Assembly (NCBI GenBank): GCA_964370235.1
Contig: CAYJIL010000011.1
Location: forward strand, 1-34,966
Direction of reading: 5' to 3'
DNA: 34,966 nt
DNA from: CAYJIL01 sp964370235
GTDB lineage: Bacteria; Bacteroidota; Bacteroidia; Bacteroidales; Rikenellaceae
The notes below the pieces were generated by a model. That model saw only the letters and a program-made list of their open reading frames with translations. It ran no database searches and was not told the DNA's origin. Each line of letters opens with the position of its first letter. Position 1 is the first letter of the stretch. Made by a program: the position numbers and the translations under genes. Positions 18,255-24,862 of the stretch are shown in pieces.

Positions 18255-18815
18255 ATGATTTTAGGTATAAAAAATAGGGATGAAATTTTGAACCTCATAC
18301 TTAACCGGTTTAGGAGCGACTTTGCTCGTGAGTGTTCAAGTCGAGTTTTGGCAATAGATGGTGGGGTAGAGAGCGTATTTGAGCTTATGGTAGCCGATAA
18401 TTCACAATTTTCGCTTGCCAAACAAAAAGAGATATGCTTTCGATCGGCATATGTGCTAGACTATATATACTTTAACTATCCTAGCAATTTTGCCCCTTTG
18501 CAAGAGCGATTTATCGAATACTTTCCTAGTTGTACAAACCCCAGTGCTCAGTGTCACTTCCTCAAAATAATGGCCGATATTCTCAAGCACCATACACCAA
18601 GCAAGGCACAAATCGAGCTTATTGCCACTGCAACTGCCAAATGGATTTCGCACCCCAAATGCAAAATAGCGGTAAAAGTGTGGGCTATGAACATACTATC
18701 CACCCTACGCCCAAGTGTAGAGTGGATAGATGAAATGTGGGATGATATAGAAATTATGGTCATGGCAGATGCATCGCCAGCTATTTTGGTTCGCAAGCGA
18801 CGAGGTTGGATCTAG
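18255..18815 (+). CDS. Helical-repeat (HEAT-like) protein of unknown function
   Basis: The 186-residue protein is soluble, mostly helical and lacks a signal peptide. Its hydrophobic pattern and phrases such as CFRSAYVLDYIYFNYP and VWAMNILSTLRPSVEWID resemble short HEAT-like proteins common in Bacteroidota, some of which are mislabelled adenylosuccinate lyase. No catalytic motif is visible. It is divergent from the PH-like gene, with 80 nt between starts, and its stop codon shares CTAG (18812-18815) with the stop of the YeiH-like gene. The start may be leaderless, and no other good start lies nearby. Function is unknown. Confidence 0.72.
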   Translation: MILGIKNRDEILNLILNRFRSDFARECSSRVLAIDGGVESVFELMVADNSQFSLAKQKEICFRSAYVLDYIYFNYPSNFAPLQERFIEYFPSCTNPSAQCHFLKIMADILKHHTPSKAQIELIATATAKWISHPKCKIAVKVWAMNILSTLRPSVEWIDEMWDDIEIMVMADASPAILVRKRRGWI

Positions 18816-19723
18816 CCAATCATTATAACCACAAGTGATAGTACCGAAATTATAAACCATAGCCCAACACCCAAGATAAGAGGTCGTGCACCCACTTTCT
18901 TAATAGCCCCTAGCGTTAGCCCGCTACCAATCAAGAACAGTGTAGCCGAAAGCGAAGCGTGTGAAACAAGCGAAATAACACTTGATAGCTGTGCTGGAAT
19001 AGATGTATATGTGTTGATAACCATTGCAACAATAAACCACATAATAAACCATGGTATCTTTATTTTTGTGCCTTTTTTGTTGAATGCCATCATCGAGACA
19101 ATCGACACAGGAATTATCCATAGTGCTCGTGTGAGTTTTACAGTTGTTGCAATTTGTAGAGCCTCTGAGCCATAAGCCGCACCTGCGCCCACTACCGAGC
19201 TAGTATCGTGTATTGCAATGGCTGCCCATAGTCCAAACTCGCTTTGCGAAAGGTCGAACATTAGCCCTATCGAAGGGAATATAAGCAGAGCTACGGCATT
19301 TAATATAAATATAGTAGCCATCGAGATTGAGATTTCGCTCTCATCGGCTTTAATAGTTGGTGCTACGGCTGCAATTGCACTACCACCACATATCGCAGTA
19401 CCCACCGCAATTAGGTATGCTATCTTACGCTTTATATTCATTAGCCTACCAATAAAAATACCTGCAAGCGTTACAACCACTACCGAGACAATCGTAAACA
19501 TCATACCATCTTTGCCTGCTGCCATTGCAGAGTGTAGGTTCATGCCAAAGCCAAGCCCAATAACTGAGCCTTGCAGTAGATATTTAGATACAGTAGAACT
19601 TTTTTTATGAAACGGATTGCCCAGAGTTAGGGCGTATGCTACGCCAGCAAGCAGCGAAATAGCCGGTGACACAAAGAACGAAGCAATAAATAATGCAACG
19701 AAACCAATTTTGATATAGTTCAT
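18812..19723 (-). CDS. YeiH/UPF0324-family putative sulfate exporter
   Basis: The 303-residue protein has about nine to ten membrane segments and the UPF0324 (PSE family) signature features, including GSVIGLGFGMNLHSAMAAG near residue 52 and GTAICGGSAIAAVAP (107-121). The family is classed as putative sulfate exporters from limited evidence, so the substrate is not settled. A promoter and an 18-bp palindrome lie upstream (19748-19801). A LysR regulator often accompanies yeiH but is absent here. Stop codons overlap with the convergent gene at 18815. Confidence 0.87.
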   Translation of the reverse strand: MNYIKIGFVALFIASFFVSPAISLLAGVAYALTLGNPFHKKSSTVSKYLLQGSVIGLGFGMNLHSAMAAGKDGMMFTIVSVVVVTLAGIFIGRLMNIKRKIAYLIAVGTAICGGSAIAAVAPTIKADESEISISMATIFILNAVALLIFPSIGLMFDLSQSEFGLWAAIAIHDTSSVVGAGAAYGSEALQIATTVKLTRALWIIPVSIVSMMAFNKKGTKIKIPWFIMWFIVAMVINTYTSIPAQLSSVISLVSHASLSATLFLIGSGLTLGAIKKVGARPLILGVGLWFIISVLSLVVIMIG

Positions 19724-19747
19724 CGTTTAATATTTTATTAGTCGATG

Positions 19748-19777
19748 CAAAGGTATATTTTTTTTGCTAACCACAAT
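19748..19777 (-). promoter_or_regulatory. Promoter of YeiH-like gene
   Basis: A minus-strand -7 TACCTTTG (complement of 19748-19755) with a weaker -33 ATTG (complement of 19774-19777) at 18-nt spacing gives a start near 19742 and a leader of about 20 nt. Confidence 0.6.
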
Positions 19778-19783
19778 CATTAT

Positions 19784-19801
19784 AATTCGTTTTAACGAAT
19801 T
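19784..19801. promoter_or_regulatory. Palindromic operator candidate upstream of YeiH-like gene
   Basis: AATTCGTT-TT-AACGAATT is a perfect 8-bp inverted repeat with a 2-nt centre. It lies 7 nt upstream of the -33 element on the minus strand, where an activator or repressor could bind. The binding protein is unknown. Confidence 0.45.
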
Positions 19802-19828
19802 TTACGCAAACTTAGTATAGAAGGCATT

Positions 19829-19936
19829 TTGGAGGAAATACTATCTCTTGCCTATATGGTGCTATGTATGCTACCGGTTGTATTGGTTGTTATTTGTATG
19901 CTGCGCCTTGGGGATTGGTCAAATGCTAAACAATAG
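19829..19936 (+). CDS. Possible single-membrane-segment microprotein (weak)
   Basis: From TTG 19829 this frame encodes 35 residues, from ATG 19856 it encodes 26. The shorter form, MVLCMLPVVLVVICMLRLGD followed by WSNAKQ, is a plausible single membrane helix with a basic and polar C-terminus. GGAGG (19831-19835) is close to neither start at the usual distance, and no good promoter was found. It may be a chance frame or a remnant. Confidence 0.22.
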   Translation: MEEILSLAYMVLCMLPVVLVVICMLRLGDWSNAKQ

Positions 19937-19965
19937 GTGGTTGTTTAGTTGGCACACCTAGCTAC

Positions 19966-20015
19966 AAAAATAATCTTCTCACCTTTTCATTATTTTGAAA
20001 AAGTGAGAAGATTAT
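19966..20015 (-). terminator. Terminator of the paralogue pair
   Basis: A long hairpin pairs 19970-19982 with 20003-20015 (13 bp) and, past one mismatch, 19984-19989 with 19996-20001. On the minus strand five T (complement of 19966-19970) follow. It lies 20 nt past the stop at 20036. Confidence 0.85.
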
Positions 20016-20035
20016 CATGGTTTAAGCATTGCGGG

Positions 20036-20509
20036 TTATCTCTCGAATGCTATATCTTCGAATATAATTTTGTCTCTGTCGAGCTTTATGTGAGATGATG
20101 ATATACCAATCTCTAGCTTTTTGATATCAGGTTTTTTTGCCTTAATTCGCTCAACTTTTATCCTAATCCTAATAGGTATATTGCGAGGGAGTTCGCTCTC
20201 GATACTCTGAGATTTGAATCGATGTTCGCCTACACCCACCTTTACAATAGAGTGAAATTTGTCTACCTCTTCGCCTTTGTCGTTGTATATAATCGAAGGG
20301 TTAGATACAGCGTGCCCACCATTAAGTGCTATGTGCATATCTTCTGCTGTATTTGTTACCAAAAGATCAATGAATGCTGCACCTTTGCGTAGTGTAGCCT
20401 CTTGCACCTCTATCTTAATGTTTGGGTGTGGTGATGTAACTTTGGTTTGTGCCCCAAGTTCTATTATGTTAGCTAGTAAAGCTATAATTAGAATTGATAA
20501 TTGTCTCAT
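20036..20509 (-). CDS. Secreted protein of unknown function (tandem paralogue B)
   Basis: The 157-residue protein has a signal peptide (cleavage near residue 20, ELGAQ) and then a beta-rich domain beginning TKVTSPHPNIKIEVQEATLR. It shares order and motifs with the next upstream gene: SPH near the start, an NGG or SGG turn, K.ER/RIK (KVERIKAK), a GIS motif and a final D-I-I/I-M-I-D-type strand. Similarity is modest, about a quarter to a third by eye. The fold is probably a secreted Ig-like beta-sandwich. The function is unknown. It lies 33 nt after its paralogue's stop and is likely co-transcribed. Confidence 0.65.
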   Translation of the reverse strand: MRQLSILIIALLANIIELGAQTKVTSPHPNIKIEVQEATLRKGAAFIDLLVTNTAEDMHIALNGGHAVSNPSIIYNDKGEEVDKFHSIVKVGVGEHRFKSQSIESELPRNIPIRIRIKVERIKAKKPDIKKLEIGISSSHIKLDRDKIIFEDIAFER

Positions 20510-20542
20510 TTTGTTATATATAACTAGTTTGTGTGATGGTGT

Positions 20543-21013
20543 CTATTTGTTAAGATTGATACCATCAATCATAATTTTTTCGTTAATAAACGCTAGGTCT
20601 ACACACGAAATACCCACTGCTAGCCTAGTGATTACCTCTGCGTTTTTCTTAATGCGCTTAACTCTAACTTTTAGCGTTTGTGGCTCATTATCAATGAGTA
20701 GCTTTTCGGTTTTGTAGGTTTTGTATCCACCACTTTTGAATGTTGCCCCAATTGACGAATTGTGTAGCGTGTATTGGTTACCTAGGTCGTCATACGCTTT
20801 GGTGGGATTCTCTAGTAGCTCTCCGCCCGATATAGTTACCATGGCATTGCCATTGTGCCTAGTGAGCTCTAGCTCTACATATAGGTCGTTTTTTACAAGT
20901 TCTGCATTTATGAGCTTTACCTCCAAATCGTTGTGAGGCGATGTAATAGTTTGTGCGCTTAGATTAATGTAACTCAAAATCATTGCCACAAGTAGAAATA
21001 GTGCTTTTTTCAT
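20543..21013 (-). CDS. Secreted protein of unknown function (tandem paralogue A)
   Basis: From the ATG at 21013 the protein is 156 residues, with a signal peptide MKKALFLLVAMILSYINLSAQ style ending near residue 21. A TTG at 21019 in frame would add two residues and is less likely. The mature domain begins TITSPHNDLEVKLINAELVK and shares the SPH, SGG, RVKRIK and VGIS landmarks with the gene at 20036, so the pair probably arose by duplication. No catalytic motif is visible. A 14-bp palindrome (21055-21068) lies 41 nt upstream. The function is unknown. Confidence 0.65.
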   Translation of the reverse strand: MKKALFLLVAMILSYINLSAQTITSPHNDLEVKLINAELVKNDLYVELELTRHNGNAMVTISGGELLENPTKAYDDLGNQYTLHNSSIGATFKSGGYKTYKTEKLLIDNEPQTLKVRVKRIKKNAEVITRLAVGISCVDLAFINEKIMIDGINLNK

Positions 21014-21054
21014 ATTCAATGTTAATGGAGATAGTCGCTCCTTTAGTTTAATCT

Positions 21055-21068
21055 CTGTTTTAAAACAG
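21055..21068. promoter_or_regulatory. Perfect 14-bp palindrome upstream of secreted paralogue
   Basis: CTGTTTTAAAACAG is self-complementary and lies in the 99-nt region between the DHFR-like gene and the secreted paralogue. It could be an operator, or, because no other terminator is seen there, a weak terminator for the DHFR-like gene. Confidence 0.35.
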
Positions 21069-21112
21069 TATTATTAATTTAGTTTTATCCGATTAAATAT
21101 AGCAAACTAGAA

Positions 21113-21649
21113 CTATTTGTCGCTCGGGCGGTAGACAAGTTCAGCAATGCCATTTGACGAGCTAGTCTCAATTAATTTAAGTCTAAGTTCCTTGTCTTTT
21201 GCCGAGAATAGAGGAATGCCTCCTCCCAATATAGTTGGTATTATCGAAATCTTATATATATCGATAAGCCCCAAGTCTATGAGTTGGTTCGCAATGTTTG
21301 CTCCGCCGCATATCCATATATTTTTGCCCTCTTGCTTTTTGATTCGTGCTATTAGCGAACCAATGTCCTCGCTGGTAAACTCTATGTTTTCGCTAGGTTC
21401 AACTGTGCGATGAGTGAGCACATAGCTCTTTTTGTCGCTGTACACCCATGTGTCAGGCGATAACTCGGTTGTAATTTGGTGATATGTCGAGTAACCCATT
21501 ACAACGGTGTCTATGTCTTGATAAAAAGCAGGATATGTACCCATACTATTCTCATCGCTACCATCGCCAATGAGCCAGCTAACATCGTGATTCGATTTTG
21601 CGATATATCCATCAAGGCTCATCGCAATGTATAAAACAGTGTCTCTCAT
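21113..21649 (-). CDS. Dihydrofolate-reductase-like (RibD C-terminal domain) protein
   Basis: The 178-residue protein is a complete RibD_C/YyaP-type domain. It begins RDTVLYIAMSLDGYIA, the family's N-terminal strand and helix, contains DTVVMGYSTYHQI (47-59) and the NADPH-binding WICGGANIANQLI (112-124), and ends with GGGIPLF. Such proteins are NADPH-dependent reductases of unknown substrate; true folate reductase activity should not be assumed. It stands alone with its own promoter (21736-21766) and a leader of about 80 nt with AACTAAT 12 nt before the ATG. Confidence 0.87.
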   Translation of the reverse strand: MRDTVLYIAMSLDGYIAKSNHDVSWLIGDGSDENSMGTYPAFYQDIDTVVMGYSTYHQITTELSPDTWVYSDKKSYVLTHRTVEPSENIEFTSEDIGSLIARIKKQEGKNIWICGGANIANQLIDLGLIDIYKISIIPTILGGGIPLFSAKDKELRLKLIETSSSNGIAELVYRPSDK

Positions 21650-21735
21650 ATCTATGTGATTATTAGTTTATTAGTGTTTGTTTGCGTTGGGTGCTACTTC
21701 CTCGTTTGCATTCAAAATATAACAATATTTTGTGT

Positions 21736-21766
21736 CAAATTTAATACTTATTGGTAAATAATCAAA
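21736..21766 (-). promoter_or_regulatory. Promoter of DHFR-like gene
   Basis: A minus-strand -33 TTTG (complement of 21763-21766) and a -7 TAAATTTG (complement of 21736-21743) are 19 nt apart, both perfect. The start should be near 21730. Confidence 0.75.
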
Positions 21767-21773
21767 TGAATTA

Positions 21774-21803
21774 GGGGAGCTCTAAGTAAACTTAGTCCTC
21801 CCC
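21774..21803 (-). terminator. Interrupted hairpin after Rrf2 gene
   Basis: 21774-21787 pairs with 21790-21803 (6 bp, 2x2 mismatch, 6 bp) with a 2-nt loop. The following minus-strand bases are only moderately T-rich (TTAATTC), so it is a weak terminator candidate just past the Rrf2 stop at 21850. Confidence 0.4.
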
Positions 21804-21849
21804 CGCTTCGCAATTATTTATTCTTAAAATTTGTTTATGTGTAAAGATG

Positions 21850-22314
21850 TTACGCTCTAAGTGCATTAAAATCTATCCCTGTCGACTTACCGTCAAGTGT
21901 GCTCTCATACAAATCGTATAGTGTTGTTTTTGAAAGAATCGCTTTTGAATCAGCAATTAGCTTATTAATGCTATTGTGGAACATACAGCTTTCGCAATCT
22001 ACACATGCACAGTTAACATCCGGAAGAAGTTCTCTACATGGCTCCATGCGTAACTCTCCTTCTAGTGCACGAATAATCTCTGTAACAGAAATTTGGCGAG
22101 GGTCTCTTGTGAATATAAAACCCGGATTTGATCCACCAATCTGACTTCTAAGATAACCTGCTTGCGTTAACCTATGTAACGATGGCATTAGCGCTCGTTT
22201 GTTTATGTTAAACTTCTCGGCCAACTCAGGTGCTGAGATCATATTCTTGTTTATGTATGACTCTACCATTGCTCTACTAGCAATAATAAATAGTCTTGTT
22301 GAAGTAAGAAACAT
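21850..22314 (-). CDS. Rrf2-family transcriptional regulator with Cys cluster
   Basis: From ATG 22314 the protein is 154 residues, the normal Rrf2 length. A winged-helix domain fills the first 70 residues (SAPELAEKFNINKRALMPSL, recognition helix). The C-terminal part has Cys93, Cys102, Cys104, Cys107 and Cys110 in CRELLPDVNCACVDCESC, more than the three Fe-S ligands of IscR or NsrR. It could sense iron-sulfur, nitric oxide or redox state; the target is unknown. An in-frame ATG 120 nt upstream (22434) lies in the -33 region of the promoter and is therefore not used. Confidence 0.88.
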   Translation of the reverse strand: MFLTSTRLFIIASRAMVESYINKNMISAPELAEKFNINKRALMPSLHRLTQAGYLRSQIGGSNPGFIFTRDPRQISVTEIIRALEGELRMEPCRELLPDVNCACVDCESCMFHNSINKLIADSKAILSKTTLYDLYESTLDGKSTGIDFNALRA

Positions 22315-22403
22315 CTTTCTTTGTTTAAAATCGTTACCTTGCCGAACACTACAGATTCCGCATTCAGTACAAATACACCCTATCGCTGTATTTGCGTATA
22401 GTG

Positions 22404-22435
22404 CAAAAGTACGCTTTTTGTTCTGTAAATGCAAA
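22404..22435 (-). promoter_or_regulatory. Promoter of Rrf2 gene with overlapping dyad
   Basis: A minus-strand -33 TTTG (complement of 22432-22435) and -7 TACTTTTG (complement of 22404-22411) are 20 nt apart. The start should lie near 22399. An inverted repeat AAAAG-TACG-CTTTT (22405-22418) overlaps the -7 element and could be a site for autoregulation by Rrf2. Confidence 0.75.
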
Positions 22436-22692
22436 TATTAATCATTTATTTTCTTGTAAATTTAGCTTTAATTCAAAAAATGTTATTTATATATCATAAT
22501 TAATACTATGGTTAAATTTTTAAAATGAAATCAAATATCTGTTTAATATGTAATATTAATATTTATTGTCTAATATTTAATTATTAATTTTTTTTATTGT
22601 ATAAAGTTATTTCTTTTGACTAAATGTCGAATTTATTGATATAAATGGTGTTTGAAGCTCGAGTTTTTTATAAATTACAAATACACTTGCGC

Positions 22693-22723
22693 TTTGTCTT
22701 GTTAGTTTCTTATCCTATCTTTG
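22693..22723 (+). promoter_or_regulatory. Promoter of nucleoid-associated protein gene
   Basis: TTTG at 22693-22696 and TATCTTTG at 22716-22723 are 19 nt apart, a full consensus. The start is expected near 22729, giving a leader of about 20 nt. Confidence 0.82.
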
Positions 22724-22747
22724 TAAACAAATATAAATGATATTATA

Positions 22748-23617
22748 ATGTACTATACCGAAGATACAAATATTTCTAAGCTATCTCTACATTTTGTTGG
22801 TAACAATTTGGGTGATGCTCCATTTCGCCTATCAAACTCTTTGCTCGAGATTGACGATCAAATGGCAACGCTACTGAGATCTTATTTCTTTAGTTCTTTT
22901 AAAGAGGGAATCTATTTTACACTATTCCACGAAAGCGATCTTGCCCTAAACGAAGTGTACAGCTACGTGTCTGCAATATTCGACGATCCCGACTCTTTGC
23001 ACGAGAACTCATGCAACTTGGCAAAACATCTACATTCTCGTTCGTCACACCCCAATATCAAGGGAGGCGAGTTCTATGTTGTCTACTTCGAGGACTGTAT
23101 AGTTGANNNNNNNNNNNNNNNNNNNNNNNNNNNNNNNNNNNNNNNNNNNNNNNNNNNNNNNNNNNNNNNNNNNNNNNNNNNNNNNNNNNNNNNNNNNNNN
23201 NNNNNNACCCAAAACGTTATTACAATGGCAAAGAATTTTGTAACCAAAGAATTGCCAAAAGAGTTCGAGGTATCTCGTGCCGACCAAGTAGATATGATTA
23301 ACCGCACAGCACAATTCTTTAAAGAGAATGACTCGTTCGACATGCAGGAGTTTGCCGCAGCAGTGATTGAGCAACCCGAAGTAATCGAAAGCTTCAATAG
23401 GTTTAAAGACAATTATGCCGCCGAACGTGACATCGAAATCTCATCGAATTTTGACATATCATCTGTGGCTGCTAAGAAGGGTGCTCGCTCGCTTAAGAGC
23501 GTGATTAAACTCGACAAAAACTTTCATATATATATCCATGGCGATAGATCAAAAATCGAAACGGGCGAAGATAGCAAAGGTAAGTTCTATAAAGTTTACT
23601 TTGATAATGAAAGCTAA
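22748..23617 (+). CDS. NdpA-type 37-kDa nucleoid-associated protein, interrupted by gap
   Basis: Sequence on both sides of the gap fits the Bacteroidota 37-kDa nucleoid-associated protein family. The N-terminal part runs to GGEFYVVYFEDCIV, and the C-terminal part starts TQNVITMAKNFV and ends with VIKLDKNFHIYIHGDRSKIE. The 100 N at 23107-23206 interrupt it. The frame agrees on both sides by chance, and only about 255 residues are determined, against a usual length of roughly 330-350, so the true missing piece is probably 80-95 codons. The family binds chromosomal DNA. The start at 22748 follows a strong promoter. Confidence 0.85.
   Translation: MYYTEDTNISKLSLHFVGNNLGDAPFRLSNSLLEIDDQMATLLRSYFFSSFKEGIYFTLFHESDLALNEVYSYVSAIFDDPDSLHENSCNLAKHLHSRSSHPNIKGGEFYVVYFEDCIVXXXXXXXXXXXXXXXXXXXXXXXXXXXXXXXXXXTQNVITMAKNFVTKELPKEFEVSRADQVDMINRTAQFFKENDSFDMQEFAAAVIEQPEVIESFNRFKDNYAAERDIEISSNFDISSVAAKKGARSLKSVIKLDKNFHIYIHGDRSKIETGEDSKGKFYKVYFDNES
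23107..23206. other. Assembly gap (100 N)
   Basis: Exactly 100 unknown bases interrupt the NdpA-type gene. A run of exactly 100 N is the usual placeholder for a scaffold gap of unknown size. Confidence 0.97.
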
Positions 23618-23640
23618 AGAGCACATGTTATAAGCATACA

Positions 23641-23677
23641 AAAAAAGGTTCGCAGCCATTGGCTGCGAACCTTTTTT
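23641..23677. terminator. Bidirectional terminator between NdpA and OmpH genes
   Basis: A perfect 17-bp stem pairs 23641-23657 with 23661-23677 around a 3-nt loop. It starts with six A and ends with six T, so it can terminate both convergent transcription units (stops at 23617 and 23695). Confidence 0.93.
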
Positions 23678-23694
23678 GTATATCGAGTATAGAT

Positions 23695-24216
23695 TTACTG
23701 TAGCTTTAGTTCAGCTTTAACAAGTGGCGTTAGATCGATAGTGTTTGCCTCGTCAACATAAACTAGACCTGCTGTCTGTAATGCATCAAATGTAACTGTA
23801 ACACCTTGCTCCTTGCTTACTTTTGCGATAGCCGCCTCGATTCTCTCAGTGATTGGGTTCATTAGAGAAACTTGTAGGTTTTGGATATCTGTTTGTGCTG
23901 TACGTTGCATCTCTTGGCCACGGCTCTGAAGCTCTGCAAGCTCCTTCTCCTTTTGCTGGCGCATTGCATCTGTGTATGTAGATGCTTTTTGCTGGTAATC
24001 TTCGTACTTGTTGTTAAACTCTACCTGACAAGCCTCAAGCTGCTCAGAATAGTCTTTTGCAAGAGCCTCAACCTTAACTTGTGCCGAATCTCTCTCTGGC
24101 ATTAGGTTGAAGATATCTGCAGAATTCACACGTCCAATTTTTGTTTGTGCGCTTAGTTCAGTTGCCGAAAAAAATGATGCAGCTGCCACTAATGTTGTAA
24201 CTAGGAATTTTTTCAT
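23695..24216 (-). CDS. OmpH/Skp-family periplasmic chaperone (second copy)
   Basis: The 173-residue protein has a signal peptide ending ELSAQ near residue 24 and the OmpH layout: short beta-strand KIGRVNSADIF, a long charged alpha-helical hairpin (about 45-130, rich in Glu, Gln and Lys) and a closing strand segment near FDALQTAGLVYVDEAN. Skp proteins hold unfolded outer-membrane proteins for BamA. The gene lies 29 nt after a related copy (24246-24773) and downstream of bamA. It is the last gene of the operon. Similarity to its neighbour is clear in layout but low in identity, suggesting old duplication. Confidence 0.9.
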   Translation of the reverse strand: MKKFLVTTLVAAASFFSATELSAQTKIGRVNSADIFNLMPERDSAQVKVEALAKDYSEQLEACQVEFNNKYEDYQQKASTYTDAMRQQKEKELAELQSRGQEMQRTAQTDIQNLQVSLMNPITERIEAAIAKVSKEQGVTVTFDALQTAGLVYVDEANTIDLTPLVKAELKLQ

Positions 24217-24245
24217 AAAAGGTTTTCTGTTTATTAATATTTTAT

Positions 24246-24773
24246 CTATTTCAATCTCTCGATCACCATGTTCGTAAGGTCTAACTTAGGTGATTGATAT
24301 ATGGTGGCACGAACATTCGATAGATCAAATATCATATCGTATCCTCCTTCTTGGGCAATGGCATTTACTGCCTCAACAACCCTTGCCTCGATAGGATCCA
24401 TAAGTTGTTTTTGTATCTTAGACATTTCGCCATCTTCGCCAAAGAATTTATCTTCGTAACCAGTAGCCGCTTTCTCCTTTGCAATTAGTGCTTGCTCGGT
24501 TGTGCGTCGTTGGCTTTGGCTCATATTATCACGATATCTCAAATAATTTGAGTACTCTTGCTTAACCTCTTCAATCATCTCTTCGCCCTTTTCAGACGCT
24601 TGTTTAGCAGACTCTTCAAGTTGAGCAATTGCATTGTTATACTCTGGAATCGACTTAAATACCTTTTCGCTATATATGTAACCATACTTTTGTTGCGCTG
24701 ATAGCGTGGTAGATACCATAAGTATCATTGCCATGACTAGTAACTTAGCCCCGTTTGAAATAAGTTTTCTCAT
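24246..24773 (-). CDS. OmpH/Skp-family periplasmic chaperone (first copy)
   Basis: From ATG 24773 the protein is 175 residues; the longer frame starts at TTG 24782. The signal peptide ends STTLSAQ near residue 26, followed by KYGYIYSEKVFKSIPEY, a long coiled helical region and a final FDLSNVRATIYQSPKLD segment. This is the usual OmpH/Skp form. A promoter at 24798-24830 lies immediately upstream, so this gene and the next can be expressed apart from bamA. The pair of Skp genes following bamA is typical of Bacteroidota. Confidence 0.89.
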   Translation of the reverse strand: MRKLISNGAKLLVMAMILMVSTTLSAQQKYGYIYSEKVFKSIPEYNNAIAQLEESAKQASEKGEEMIEEVKQEYSNYLRYRDNMSQSQRRTTEQALIAKEKAATGYEDKFFGEDGEMSKIQKQLMDPIEARVVEAVNAIAQEGGYDMIFDLSNVRATIYQSPKLDLTNMVIERLK

Positions 24774-24797
24774 TGCTTTCAAGTTTAAACATTAATG

Positions 24798-24830
24798 TAA
24801 AGATACTAAATTTATATTAAATAGCGCAAT
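24798..24830 (-). promoter_or_regulatory. Promoter of ompH pair
   Basis: A minus-strand -7 TATCTTTA (complement of 24798-24805, one mismatch) and -33 ATTG (complement of 24827-24830) have a 21-nt spacer. The predicted start near 24792 leaves a leader of about 19 nt. Confidence 0.5.
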
Positions 24831-24862
24831 AATGTTGCAATTTAATTGTATTTTAGCCTTTT

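Larger units (their letters stand above)
19724..20035. other. 312-nt intergenic region between two minus-strand genes
   Basis: This stretch holds, in order, the yeiH-type promoter, a palindrome at 19784-19801, a possible 26-35-codon plus-strand reading frame at 19829-19936, and a minus-strand terminator at 19966-20015. No larger gene is present. Confidence 0.8.
22315..22747. other. 433-nt non-coding region, very AT-rich
   Basis: It holds the Rrf2 leader and promoter at the left and the NdpA promoter at the right (22693-22723). The middle, about 22440-22690, is visibly more than 80 percent A+T and has only tiny reading frames. No RNA gene or repeat is recognisable. Confidence 0.8.

Noticed and set aside
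22315..22434. N-terminal extension of the Rrf2 protein
   Set aside because: The only upstream ATG is inside the -33 element, and Rrf2 proteins normally start at the MFLTSTR-type site (22314).
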